A DNA stretch of 64,000 nt, from NCBI GenBank assembly GCA_020632995.1, contig JACKEN010000001.1:248001-312000 (forward strand), in the 5' to 3' direction. The notes beneath the pieces were generated by a model, which saw nothing but the letters and a program-made list of their open reading frames with translations, was not told the origin of the DNA and did no database searches. The translations under genes and the position numbers were made by a program. The stretch is from Deltaproteobacteria bacterium. GTDB lineage: Bacteria > Myxococcota > Kuafuiibacteriia > Kuafuiibacteriales > Kuafuiibacteriaceae. Positions 34,101 through 41,285 of the stretch are shown one piece after another (positions within the stretch are counted from its first letter, which is position 1; the number at the start of each line of letters is the position of its first letter).

Positions 34101-34973
34101 CGGGGCGTCCACCTCGAGGCTGGCGCGGCTCATGCCTGCCGCGGCGAGGGGCAGGGTGACGGAGCCCTCGCGGTCCCCCACCCACGCCACCCCCGCGGTG
34201 GGCACCCGCTCCCGGGTGAGGTGGTACTTCACCGTCCCGTCCCTGAGCGCCATCGGGCAGGTCACCTTGCGGAGCTCGGCTCGCAGGTCGACCAGGGCAA
34301 CCCGCAGCGCTTCGGCCGGCTCGGGCAGCGGCGGGCCGGGGAGCCAGGGCGCGTCGAGCTCTTCCTGGCGCAGGCTCTGTTGCACGTCCTCCACCGAGGC
34401 GAGGAGGTAGGTCCGGACCTGCGCGATGCGCCAGCCGTCGAAGCCGGCCAGGGGGCCCTCCAGGAAGGCCTCCACCGACACCGCGGGGGCCCGCGGATCG
34501 CGCAGGGCCGCCCGGAGCGGCTCGGCCAGCACCCATGTCGCGCCCGCGGCGCGGTGCCACGCCACCAGGTCCGCCACCGAGGCCCGCGTGCCAGGTGGGG
34601 GCGGGGGCGGGGTGGCGCCCGGCGCGGCGACGCCGGAGGCCGGAGTGGCGCGGACGGCGGCGGGCGGCGCCTCCCGGCTCGCGGGGCTAGCCGTCCGGCT
34701 CACCGGGCCCGCCTTGGAGCTCGAGGGGGGCGCTTCGACCTTCAGCAGGCCCTGCACGAGTCCGAGCACCGCCTGGCGCGGCTTTCGGAGGTGGCGCCCC
34801 GCGAGCATGACGTCGCCCTCCGACAGGAGGTCGTCCACGGTGTCGAAGCCCTTCTGCCGGAGCCCGTGCAGCATCGCCTGGAGCTTCCGGTCCCGGGTCC
34901 GCTGCACCAGCTCCTCCAGCGGGGTGTGCAGCGCCATGGGGCGCTGGGCCAGGAGCGCCGCCCGGACCGCCAT
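31197..34973 (-). CDS. SNF2-family helicase/ATPase
   Basis: A 1258-residue SWI2/SNF2 ATPase. The C-terminal motor holds all helicase motifs: I LADEMGLGKTVQT (near residue 820), Ia VTPTSVSHGW, II VLDEAQAIKNP, III LTGTPIEN, IV VFSQFVRQLD, V SLKAGGTGLNLTEAD and VI DQASDRAHRIGRRRPV. The N-terminal 800 residues comprise an Ala/Pro linker and several mixed alpha/beta modules, as in bacterial HepA-like/Rad54-like proteins with long N-terminal extensions. These enzymes translocate on double-stranded DNA and remodel protein-DNA complexes. ATG 34973 is used rather than GTG 34988 because the -10 box ends at 34994, leaving no room for the latter in the mRNA. It diverges from tyrS. Confidence 0.92.
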   Translation of the reverse strand: MAVRAALLAQRPMALHTPLEELVQRTRDRKLQAMLHGLRQKGFDTVDDLLSEGDVMLAGRHLRKPRQAVLGLVQGLLKVEAPPSSSKAGPVSRTASPASREAPPAAVRATPASGVAAPGATPPPPPPGTRASVADLVAWHRAAGATWVLAEPLRAALRDPRAPAVSVEAFLEGPLAGFDGWRIAQVRTYLLASVEDVQQSLRQEELDAPWLPGPPLPEPAEALRVALVDLRAELRKVTCPMALRDGTVKYHLTRERVPTAGVAWVGDREGSVTLPLAAAGMSRASLEVDAPRAEAHALGLALVDLLLKALRDPEHPLRGVLLEQLSLPSWQRGLQLILDQLPDPTPQRLVWTVAPDELAVVRVRRGQRGWLKPEPVTVEKLLVDGVGTAQDRRALDLLAQYPDLRRQRQMTGLGAVLQAQVLDILEGHPDLVRADGSEARLAIRRCALEVRLVLIDEALVLRPHFAGQLRSWEAQATLLERASGDTGVWLEGEACWLITLPPAVRKALEAAAHYDLALRPEEVPAALPQLLTLVERLGLDLDPSLGQPAASPRRLVLRLTPEGADGAWGELRVQVDPALPTFLPGEGPEHLPVQGDDGIRILARDRAAERRTASQLAAELGLGQAGYRRMLTTQEALRALSAAEARDDVAVELPEGGWRITRAGLAGLKLGVQAHAGGFRLEGGLEVDDTTVALAVLLEARRRDERFVTAGEGRVVGLDDDLSAALDEAMSGLEARGTKVVVVPAGLRQAEGLLAAAASGPRPPDWQARLQRLAEADDLEPELPEALQADLRPYQATGYAWMMRLAHQGLGAVLADEMGLGKTVQTIAVLAARGAAGPALVVTPTSVSHGWLRELGRFAPTLDARLYRGPARAALLRDLGPGAVLITSYDLLVRDVEALAALPFATVVLDEAQAIKNPGARRSQAARALQAGFRLALTGTPIENDVQDLWSVLDAVSPGLLGQREAFLGRFGPVPGDARATGRRLERLARLVQPFLLRRTKRAVAPELPERTVVRVDVALSAPERALYRSVHAAAVREISEAVVPGLEADRRFQVLAALTRLRQLACHPRLYQRDSALPSAKHERLMGLLEALMAAGQRALVFSQFVRQLDLLQEALHRAGIPFLVLTGSTPASERARRVEAFQAGEGAVFLISLKAGGTGLNLTEADAVIHMDPWWNPAAEDQASDRAHRIGRRRPVTIYRLVAEGTIEAAIVDLQDDKRATADAVLGGASAGAKLTTEDLAALIRAGLDDPEADDA

Positions 34974-34993
34974 GAACTCACCGGCCACGCCGC

Positions 34994-35022
34994 CAGGTAG
35001 GGCGTCGGGGGCCGGGTGACAA
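34994..35022 (-). promoter_or_regulatory. Promoter of the SNF2 gene
   Basis: Minus strand TTGTCA (35022-35017), 17 bases, TACCTG (34999-34994), then 20 bases to ATG 34973. The -35 forms one arm of the palindrome at 35018-35031. Confidence 0.6.
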
Positions 35023-35031
35023 GCGCTTGTC
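35018..35031. promoter_or_regulatory. Palindrome holding the -35 boxes of two divergent promoters
   Basis: GACAAGCGCTTGTC, a perfect 14-base inverted repeat midway between the SNF2 and tyrS genes. Each arm is the -35 box of one promoter. It could bind a dimeric regulator, or simply reflect two mirror-image -35 elements placed head to head. Confidence 0.5.
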
Positions 35032-35055
35032 GCGCGCGTCGCTCCTGGGCTACAG
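35027..35055 (+). promoter_or_regulatory. tyrS promoter
   Basis: TTGTCG (35027-35032), 17 bases, CTACAG (35050-35055; TACAGC with 18), ten bases before GTG 35066. Confidence 0.55.
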
Positions 35056-35065
35056 CCCCGGTGCC

Positions 35066-36301
35066 GTGTTCATCGAAGAGATGCAGTGGCGCGGGCTGGT
35101 GAAGCAGCTCTCGCACGAGACCCTGGCCGACCTCATGCGGGGCGAGAAGATCACCCTGTACAGCGGCTTCGACCCCACCGCGCGGTCGCTGCACGTGGGG
35201 AACCTGATGCCGATCATGGGCCTGCGCCGGGCCCAGCTCCACGGGCACCACCCCATCGCGCTGGTGGGCGGGGCCACCGGCATGATCGGCGACCCGAGCG
35301 GCAAGTCCTCGGAGCGCAACCTCCTCACCCCCGAGGTGCTGGCCGAGAACCAGGCGGGCCTGAAGAGCCAGCTCGAGCGCTTCTTGGACTTCGACCACGC
35401 GACCATGGTGAACAACGCCGACTGGATCGGCCCCATGACCTTCCTCGAGATGCTGCGCGACGTCGGCAAGCACTTCAGCGTCAACGCCATGATCGCCAAG
35501 GACTCGGTGAAGACGCGGCTCGAGGAGCGCGAGCACGGGATCTCGTACACCGAGTTCTCGTACATGATCATCCAGGCCTACGACTTCTATCACCTCAACA
35601 AGCACAACGGCTGCCGCCTCCAGATCGGCGGGAGCGAGCAGTGGGGGAACATCACCGCGGGCATCGATCTCACCCGGCGCCTCACCGGGGCCGAGGTCTA
35701 CGGCATGACCCTGCCGCTCCTCCTCGACGCCTCGGGCAAGAAGTTTGGCAAGAGCGAGGCGGGGGCGGTGTGGCTCGACGCCGAGCTGACCTCGACCTAC
35801 GACTTCTACCAGTACTTCGTGCGGGTCGATGACCGCGACGTGATCAAGGTGCTGCGGTACCTCACCACCCTCGACCGCGCCACGATCGAGGGGCTCGAGG
35901 CGGCCCACGCCGCGGCTCCCCAGGCGCGCGAGGCGCACCGGGCCCTCGCCCGCTTCATGACCACCCTCGTGCACGGCGAGGCGGCGGCGCTCGAGGCCGA
36001 GGCGGCGGCCCAGGCCCTGTTCAGCCACAAGGCCGGGGCGCTCCCGCCCGGCACGCCGACCCACGCCTTCGCGGAGGGCAAGCTGGCCGCGGGCTGGCCG
36101 CTGGTGGAGGCGCTGGTCGAGAGCGGGCTCCTGCCGTCCAAGGGGGCGGCGCGCCGCGAGATCCAGGGCGGCGGGATCTACGTCAACGACCAGCGGGTGG
36201 GCGACGCGGAGCACAAGCTGGGCACCGCCGACCTGCAAGACGGCATGATCCGCCTGCGCAAGGGCAAGAAGAGCCACATGGTGCTCCAGCCGGGGGCATA
36301 G
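35066..36301 (+). CDS. tyrS: Tyrosine--tRNA ligase
   Basis: A 411-residue class I synthetase. It starts VFIEEMQWRGLVKQLSH, the usual N-terminus, with GTG 35066 placed ten bases after the -10 box. The HIGH-type motif is SLHVGN, followed by GGATGMIGDPSGKSSER. Tyrosine recognition is in YTEFSYMIIQAYDFYHL and QIGGSEQWGNI. The KMSKS-type loop is KFGKS, and an S4 RNA-binding domain ends the chain (LPSKGAARREIQGGGIYVND). KFGKS rather than KMSKS is typical of one of the two bacterial TyrRS branches. Housekeeping function. Confidence 0.97.
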   Translation: MFIEEMQWRGLVKQLSHETLADLMRGEKITLYSGFDPTARSLHVGNLMPIMGLRRAQLHGHHPIALVGGATGMIGDPSGKSSERNLLTPEVLAENQAGLKSQLERFLDFDHATMVNNADWIGPMTFLEMLRDVGKHFSVNAMIAKDSVKTRLEEREHGISYTEFSYMIIQAYDFYHLNKHNGCRLQIGGSEQWGNITAGIDLTRRLTGAEVYGMTLPLLLDASGKKFGKSEAGAVWLDAELTSTYDFYQYFVRVDDRDVIKVLRYLTTLDRATIEGLEAAHAAAPQAREAHRALARFMTTLVHGEAAALEAEAAAQALFSHKAGALPPGTPTHAFAEGKLAAGWPLVEALVESGLLPSKGAARREIQGGGIYVNDQRVGDAEHKLGTADLQDGMIRLRKGKKSHMVLQPGA

Positions 36302-36313
36302 CCGCAGGGCACC

Positions 36314-36342
36314 TTGCGTCACCGGGCGCGCCGCGCGATCCT
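36314..36342 (+). promoter_or_regulatory. Putative promoter of the alpha/beta hydrolase gene
   Basis: TTGCGT (36314-36319), 17 bases, GATCCT (36337-36342), six bases before GTG 36349. Confidence 0.42.
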
Positions 36343-36348
36343 CCGGGG

Positions 36349-37344
36349 GTGCGCGGCCTGGCCGAGCGCGTGCGCTACGTGCACGCCGAGGACGGGCACC
36401 GGCTCGGCATCACCGAGCTGGTGGATCCGCACCCGACCGGGCCCGGCCACCTCCCGGTGCTCCTCGTCCACGGCTTCGCCCAGAACCGGCTCGCCTTCGC
36501 CCTCGGGCCGCTCCCGCGGGCGCTCTTGGCCCGCGGCTGCCGGGTGTTCCTCGGGGAGCTCCGCGGCCACGGGCTGTCCCGCGCCACCGACCCGCGCCTG
36601 CGCCGCCACGAGTGGGGGCTCGAGGCGCACCTGCAACTCGACCTGCCGGCCCTGATCAAGCACGTGCTCGACGAGACAGGCGCCCCGCGCCTGCACTACA
36701 TGGGGCACTCCATGGGCGGGATGCTCGGCTACGCCGCGCTCGCCTTCGATCCGCCGCTGGCCTCCCTCACCGGGTGGGCGGCCCCGCTCCTCTTGGGCGC
36801 GGGGCGGCCGGTGGTGCGCGTGGCCGCCGCGCTGATCCCGCCCCTCGTGCGGGCGGGGCGCCCGCCCCGGGTGCCGATGGACCTGTTCCTGGGGGGCCTG
36901 GCCCCGCTCCTCAGCGACCCCGACGCCGGGCGCCTCGCGCGGGCCTTTCAGCGCTACGTGGGGCTGTCCAACCCGCACCGGGCCGCCCCGGCCGACCTCG
37001 AGGCGATCCTGGGCGCGGCGGATCCGGAGTCGAGCCTGGTCTTCCACCAGCTCGCCCGGCTGGCCGGGGACCCGCGCCCGGTGCTCGCGGGGGTCGACAT
37101 GATCCAGGCGGTGCGCGCCTGGCCGGGGCGCCTCGCCGCGGTGGTCGGCGCGGCGGACATCTTCGCCGGCCCGAAGAGCGTCGCGCCCCTCGCCGAGCCC
37201 GGGCACATCGGGCTGCGCCAGGTGTTCGTGGTCGAGGAGGGCGCCCACGTGGACGTCACCATGGGCCACCACGTCGAGGACACCACCGCGGCCCTGTGGT
37301 CGTTCCTCTCGGTGGACGGCGGACCCGCCGCGGAGCCAGGGTGA
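36349..37344 (+). CDS. Alpha/beta hydrolase
   Basis: A 331-residue alpha/beta-hydrolase fold protein. Visible elements are VLLVHGFAQNRLAF (oxyanion strand), GELRGHGLSRATDP, the nucleophile elbow YMGHSMGGML (Ser), and a terminal EEGAHVDVTMGHH with the likely catalytic His; the acid is probably the Asp of VGAADIFAG. No signal peptide is present, so it is cytosolic. The lid region is rich in Pro and Arg. It could be a lipase, an esterase or a polyhydroxyalkanoate-type depolymerase; the sequence does not separate these. The endonuclease V-like gene follows four bases later. Confidence 0.8.
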   Translation: MRGLAERVRYVHAEDGHRLGITELVDPHPTGPGHLPVLLVHGFAQNRLAFALGPLPRALLARGCRVFLGELRGHGLSRATDPRLRRHEWGLEAHLQLDLPALIKHVLDETGAPRLHYMGHSMGGMLGYAALAFDPPLASLTGWAAPLLLGAGRPVVRVAAALIPPLVRAGRPPRVPMDLFLGGLAPLLSDPDAGRLARAFQRYVGLSNPHRAAPADLEAILGAADPESSLVFHQLARLAGDPRPVLAGVDMIQAVRAWPGRLAAVVGAADIFAGPKSVAPLAEPGHIGLRQVFVVEEGAHVDVTMGHHVEDTTAALWSFLSVDGGPAAEPG

Positions 37345-37348
37345 GCCC

Positions 37349-37867
37349 ATGCTTGCGTGCGTAGACGTGGACTACCGCCCGAGCGGCGTGGTGGCGGCGG
37401 CGCTCGGCTTCGAGGCGTGGGCGGACGACGACGCGCGTGAGGCGCAGACCTTCCGGAGCGTCGCGCCCCCCGCGCCCTACCAACCCGGGCAGTTCTATCG
37501 GCGGGAGCTGCCGTACCTGTTGAACGTGCTCGGGCTGCTGTCGGCCCCGCCCGATACGGTGATCATCGACGGCTACGTGTGGCTGGCCGACGACGCCCCG
37601 GGCCTCGGCGCGCACCTGTTCGAGGCGCTGCAGGGCGGGGCGCGGGTGGTCGGGGTGGCCAAGCGCCCCTTCCGCGGCGCGACCAACGCGGTGCCGGTGC
37701 TGCGGGGGGGCAGCCAGGTCCCGCTCTACGTCACCGCCGCGGGCATGCCGGTAGACGAGGCGGCCCGCGGGGTGGCGGCGATGCACGGCGCCCACCGCCT
37801 CCCGACCCTGCTGAAGCGGGTGGATCGCCTCTGCCGCGACACCCCGCTCGGGGTGGGCGCCACGTGA
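37349..37867 (+). CDS. Endonuclease V-like protein (short form)
   Basis: A 172-residue protein matching the core of endonuclease V, which nicks DNA (or RNA) next to deoxyinosine/inosine. Conserved features are ACVDVDY (first catalytic Asp), YQPGQFYRRELPYLL (the PGxxxxxE segment with catalytic Glu), VIIDGYVWL (second Asp), GLGAHL and VVGVAKRPF. Usual members are about 210-240 residues and read DGHG where this has DGYV. The protein is thus trimmed and altered around the third motif, so specificity may differ. It forms a two-gene unit with the hydrolase. Confidence 0.75.
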   Translation: MLACVDVDYRPSGVVAAALGFEAWADDDAREAQTFRSVAPPAPYQPGQFYRRELPYLLNVLGLLSAPPDTVIIDGYVWLADDAPGLGAHLFEALQGGARVVGVAKRPFRGATNAVPVLRGGSQVPLYVTAAGMPVDEAARGVAAMHGAHRLPTLLKRVDRLCRDTPLGVGAT

Positions 37868-37892
37868 TCCTGGGGAGTTGGGCTTTTGTTTG

Positions 37893-37921
37893 TTGACAGC
37901 CGGCCTGGGTGAGAATAGACA
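37893..37921 (+). promoter_or_regulatory. tRNA-Leu(CAG) promoter
   Basis: Consensus TTGACA (37893-37898), 17 bases, TAGACA (37916-37921). The sequence AATAGACATCCCGCC is close to AATAGATATCCCGCC at the promoter of the gene at 8044. Confidence 0.7.
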
Positions 37922-37933
37922 TCCCGCCACCCC

Positions 37934-38018
<85 letters not shown>

Positions 38019-38028
38019 TCGGGTCTTG

Positions 38029-38070
38029 AAAAGCCCGGCCTCCAAAGCGGAGGCCGGGCTTTTCGCTTTT
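38029..38070 (+). terminator. Rho-independent terminator after tRNA-Leu(CAG)
   Basis: A perfect 15-base stem AAAAGCCCGGCCTCC / GGAGGCCGGGCTTTT with loop AAAGC, followed by CGCTTTT. The A/T ends make it usable in both directions. Confidence 0.9.
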
Positions 38071-38097
38071 GGGCCCCTCGAGACCGCCGGGTATACT
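38069..38097 (+). promoter_or_regulatory. Promoter of the degenerate Ser/Thr kinase gene
   Basis: TTGGGC (38069-38074), 17 bases, TATACT (38092-38097), 17 bases before ATG 38115. The -35 overlaps the end of the terminator T-run. Confidence 0.55.
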
Positions 38098-38114
38098 GAC
38101 CGCCGGTCCTTGCG

Positions 38115-39869
38115 ATGAGCGACGCCCAGGTCGAGGCCGGTCCGGACTCCGGCGCCCATCATCGCCGCCTCGGGCCCTACACCGTCCTCGAGAAGCTGCC
38201 GCCCTACGGGATGGTCCAGCCGTACGTGGTGCGCCGCGACGGCGGGGTCGACCTGTTGATCCTGAAGCGGCTCCTCCTCGAGCTGTCCTCCAACCCCACC
38301 GCGCGCAGCCGCTTCCAGCGCGAGGCGGTGATCGCCCAGCACCTCAGGCACCCCAACGTGGTCACCGCCCAGGCGGTGGGCGAGGACCACGACGTCTTCT
38401 ACCTCGTCACCGAGTGGGTGCGCGGGGTGTCGCTCCACGCGGTGCAAGAACGCTTGCAGGGGCGCCCCCTCCCGCTCCCGGTGTTCCGCCGGGTGGCCCT
38501 CGGGGTGCTCGACGGCATCGGCTACGCCCACGCCGCCACCACCCGCGAGGGGCTGCCCCTCGACGTGGTGCACCGGGACCTCGCGCCCCGGAGCATCCTC
38601 CTGAGCTTCTCGGGTGAGGTGAAGATCATCGACTTCGGGGTGGCGCGGGCCCGGGTCGACGACTTCAAGACGAGCCCCGGGATGGCGGTAGGCTCGGTGC
38701 CGTACTTCTCGCCCGAGCAGGCCCAGGGCAGGGCGCTCGACCGCCGCAGCGACCTCTACACGCTCGGGGTGGTCTTCTACGAGCTCCTGACCGGCCGCCC
38801 GGTGGTGCGGGAGGACGCGCTGCTCCCCATGCTCCGGGCGGTGGTGGGTGAGGAGCCCGCGCCGCTGGCCAGCCTGCGCCCCGATCTGCCCCCGGCCCTC
38901 GTGCAGGCCATCCAGCGGGCCATGGCCAAGGAGCCCGAGGAGCGGTGGGCCGACGCGGTAGCCCTGCGCGCCGCGATGGCCGCGAGCTTGCCGCCCGGTC
39001 GAGACGATCACGAGGAGGTCTCCCGCTTCGTCCGGCAGCTGTTCCCCGATCGCGAGGCCGAGACCATCGCGCTGGTGGACCGGATCCGCGAGGTGGGCGC
39101 GAGCCTGCCCTCCCCGGTGATGCCGGTGGCGCTGGCGGAGCCGGAGCGGGAGCGGCTCACCCAGGTGGTGCGCAGCCGGCGCCGGATCGCGGAGGAGCCC
39201 CCGGAGCCGTCGGTGATGACGATGCCCGGCGTTCCGGTGCCCGCCCGCCCCGAGGCGCCCACCGCGGTGGTGGTCAAGCCGCCCGCCCGCGGGCTCAGGA
39301 CCGGGGTGGTGGTGGGTGCAGGCCTGCTTGCGCTCAGCTTCCTCGGCGCCGCGCTGTGGGCCACCCTGCGCTCGAGCGAGCCCGGCCCGGCGCCAGCGGC
39401 GGCGCCCCAGGAGGCCGCCGCCCCCGCGATCGAGCCCGCGGTGTCGGTCTCACCCGCTGCGGCCACCGAGGCCGCGGCGCCGATCGAAGTGCCCGTCCCT
39501 GCGCCGGCCTCCGCCCGGCCGGCGGCGCCCCCGCGCCCGGAGCCACGTCGTACTGCGAGCCCGCCGCCCCGCGCCCCGGACCCGAGCCGCGCGGTAGAGG
39601 CGCCCGCCCCGCCGCCTGCCTCGCCCCCCGCGGCGTCGTCGGAGGACGCCGGGCTCCACGCCATTCGCCAGGCGCTGCGGGTCCTCCGGCGCGATCCCAG
39701 GGACGTGATGACGTTCGAGCGCACCCTGGCCGCCCTCCGCCAGCAGGCGCGGGCCCTGGGCGCGGCGGACGCCCGCGCGGTGGGGGCCCACCTCGACGCG
39801 GCGGAGCGCTCCTTCGACGTCGACGAGCTGGTGAAGGCCTTCGAGCGGGTCCAGCAGTCGAAGCGGTAG
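38115..39869 (+). CDS. Membrane-anchored Ser/Thr kinase, probably impaired
   Basis: A 584-residue protein: cytosolic kinase domain (residues about 20-290), a linker, one membrane helix (about 397-418), then a Pro/Ala-rich periplasmic stretch ending in a small helical domain (HAIRQALRVLRRDPRD onward). The ATP lysine (LILKRL, Lys51), the HRD aspartate (Asp155) and DFG (Asp173) are present. However, the Gly-rich loop is replaced by EKLPPYGMVQPYV, and the catalytic loop reads HRDLAPRS: the usual Lys is Ala and the metal-binding Asn is Ser160. Activity is therefore doubtful. APE-type PYFSPEQAQG and the RRSDLYTLGVVFYELLTG lobe are normal. It may act as a pseudokinase receptor. Confidence 0.85.
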   Translation: MSDAQVEAGPDSGAHHRRLGPYTVLEKLPPYGMVQPYVVRRDGGVDLLILKRLLLELSSNPTARSRFQREAVIAQHLRHPNVVTAQAVGEDHDVFYLVTEWVRGVSLHAVQERLQGRPLPLPVFRRVALGVLDGIGYAHAATTREGLPLDVVHRDLAPRSILLSFSGEVKIIDFGVARARVDDFKTSPGMAVGSVPYFSPEQAQGRALDRRSDLYTLGVVFYELLTGRPVVREDALLPMLRAVVGEEPAPLASLRPDLPPALVQAIQRAMAKEPEERWADAVALRAAMAASLPPGRDDHEEVSRFVRQLFPDREAETIALVDRIREVGASLPSPVMPVALAEPERERLTQVVRSRRRIAEEPPEPSVMTMPGVPVPARPEAPTAVVVKPPARGLRTGVVVGAGLLALSFLGAALWATLRSSEPGPAPAAAPQEAAAPAIEPAVSVSPAAATEAAAPIEVPVPAPASARPAAPPRPEPRRTASPPPRAPDPSRAVEAPAPPPASPPAASSEDAGLHAIRQALRVLRRDPRDVMTFERTLAALRQQARALGAADARAVGAHLDAAERSFDVDELVKAFERVQQSKR

Positions 39870-39880
39870 TCAGGGCCGCA

Positions 39881-39949
39881 AGGCCAAGCGAAGCGCGCAG
39901 CGGTGGCGAAGCACCGCGAAGAGGGGTGGGACGGCTCCGCCGGCCCGGG
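39881..39949 (+). repeat. Structured intergenic repeat, copy B
   Basis: The second copy of the element at 12043-12108. The common left end is AAGCGAAGCGCGCAGCGG. The first hairpin is GCGGTG-GCGAAG-CACCGC (39900-39917), then AGAGGGGTGGG, then CGGC-TCC-GCCG flanked by GGG/CCC. Here it lies between two convergent genes, starting 11 bases after the kinase stop. Confidence 0.7.
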
Positions 39950-39951
39950 CA

Positions 39952-41220
39952 CTAGGGCCCGGCGACGGCGGCGCTGACGCCGTAGGCGGTCGCGCCCACC
40001 ACCGCGCCGATCAGCCACGGGATCCACGGCAGCTCATTGGCCTCGGTGAGGAGCGCGCCCGCGCCCCACGCCGCGCCCGCGCCGGCGAGGCTGTAGCCGA
40101 GGGGCACCACCGCCACGCCGCTCGGGTTGACCGCGGTCGGGGCGGTGGAGGCCTGGCTGGGGTCGTAGCCGAAGCTCACGAAGCGCTTGCCGTCCTGGCA
40201 GCCGTCGGTCCCCTCGAAGCAGGACGTGCGGAGCCCGGGGTCCGGCCTCGTCGCGCCGTAGGCCACCAGGCCCACCCCGGCCGCGGCCACCGCGACCCCG
40301 GTCCAGAGGGTCAGCTGGCGCGGGAGATCGGAGCGCACGTTCGGCCGCGTCGCGAGCTCGGGCGAGATCAGGGTCGTCTCGCCGCGCTGCACCCGGACCT
40401 CGCTCGTGTAGGGGAGGCGGTCCGGGTGCTCCAGGCGCAGGGCGTGTTGACCGGGGCGGACCTTCTCGACCCGCGTCAACCCCGCTTGCGTCACGCCGAG
40501 GGGCTTGTCGTCGAGCAGGATGGTGGCGCCCGACACCGAGGTGGTGAGGTCGAGCGTGCCGTAGGGCTCCCAGTTGCCGGTGCTCTTGAAGGCGCGCAGG
40601 AAGTCGTCGGTGAACAGCTTCGTCAGGAACGTCTCGGCCTCGTCCGGGCTGGAGACCTGGGCCCGGGCGGGGGCCGCCACCACCGCGCCGCTGTTGAGGC
40701 GGGCCTCCGCCGCGTCCTCCCAGTCGGCCTGGTCGCGGGGGGCCTCGTGGAGCACCGCGAGGGCGAGGTCGGTGTTCACCAGCACCGCCGACATGCGGTC
40801 GGCCTGGCCGGAGAGGGTGACGTTGGAGACCACCAGGAGGTAGCGCGGGTAGATCTGCCCGCTCTGGCGGAGGCGCCGGACGTGCTCCCGGTAGGGGATG
40901 GGGCGGTTGCGGTCGTCCAGCAGATCGGAGCGCTGGTAGTCGCGCCGGGTCTTGAGGGTCAGGCAGCCGAGGCGCCCGCGGCACTCCGTCATGAGGCCGG
41001 GATCGAGGATCTGGACGTCGAAGTCGGTGTAGCGCCGGGCGAGGTTCGAGACGATGCGGATCAGCTCCGAGCTGCTGGTGCGGCCCACCTCGCCGGTGGG
41101 GGTGCCGAGGAGGAACGCGAAGGGCACCCGCTCCTGCATCACGATGACCTGGGCCGGGTCCTGGGCCAAAGCAGGAGAGCTTGCCAGGACCAGCACCGCG
41201 GACAGCCACCCCACGCGCAC
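39952..41220 (-). CDS. Exported PEGA-like domain protein of unknown function
   Basis: A 422-residue protein with a signal peptide (cleavage near SPALA). Residues about 20-210 form an unrecognised alpha/beta region (VIVMQERVPFAFLLG, VQILDPGLMTECRGRLGCLTLKTRR). A PEGA-like beta domain follows (GATILLDDKPLGVTQAGLTRVEKVRPGQHALRLEHPDRLPY). Then come two hydrophobic segments (about 305-325 and 375-422), so the C-terminus is membrane-embedded. Proteins of this build are common in myxobacteria with no known role. GTG 41220 is used; GTG 41214 is also possible. It converges with the degenerate kinase gene, with repeat copy B between. Confidence 0.7.
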   Translation of the reverse strand: MRVGWLSAVLVLASSPALAQDPAQVIVMQERVPFAFLLGTPTGEVGRTSSSELIRIVSNLARRYTDFDVQILDPGLMTECRGRLGCLTLKTRRDYQRSDLLDDRNRPIPYREHVRRLRQSGQIYPRYLLVVSNVTLSGQADRMSAVLVNTDLALAVLHEAPRDQADWEDAAEARLNSGAVVAAPARAQVSSPDEAETFLTKLFTDDFLRAFKSTGNWEPYGTLDLTTSVSGATILLDDKPLGVTQAGLTRVEKVRPGQHALRLEHPDRLPYTSEVRVQRGETTLISPELATRPNVRSDLPRQLTLWTGVAVAAAGVGLVAYGATRPDPGLRTSCFEGTDGCQDGKRFVSFGYDPSQASTAPTAVNPSGVAVVPLGYSLAGAGAAWGAGALLTEANELPWIPWLIGAVVGATAYGVSAAVAGP

Positions 41221-41285
41221 GCCCGGACTCTAGCAGCGCCCGGGCCCCCGGGCCACGGGCGGTCTGTCTGTGGCATCATCCGGCG

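Noticed and set aside
31404..35000. A 1198-codon plus-strand open frame opposite the SNF2 gene.
   Set aside because: The antisense product has Gly/Arg/Ala/His-biased composition and no motifs, while the SNF2 frame has every helicase motif.
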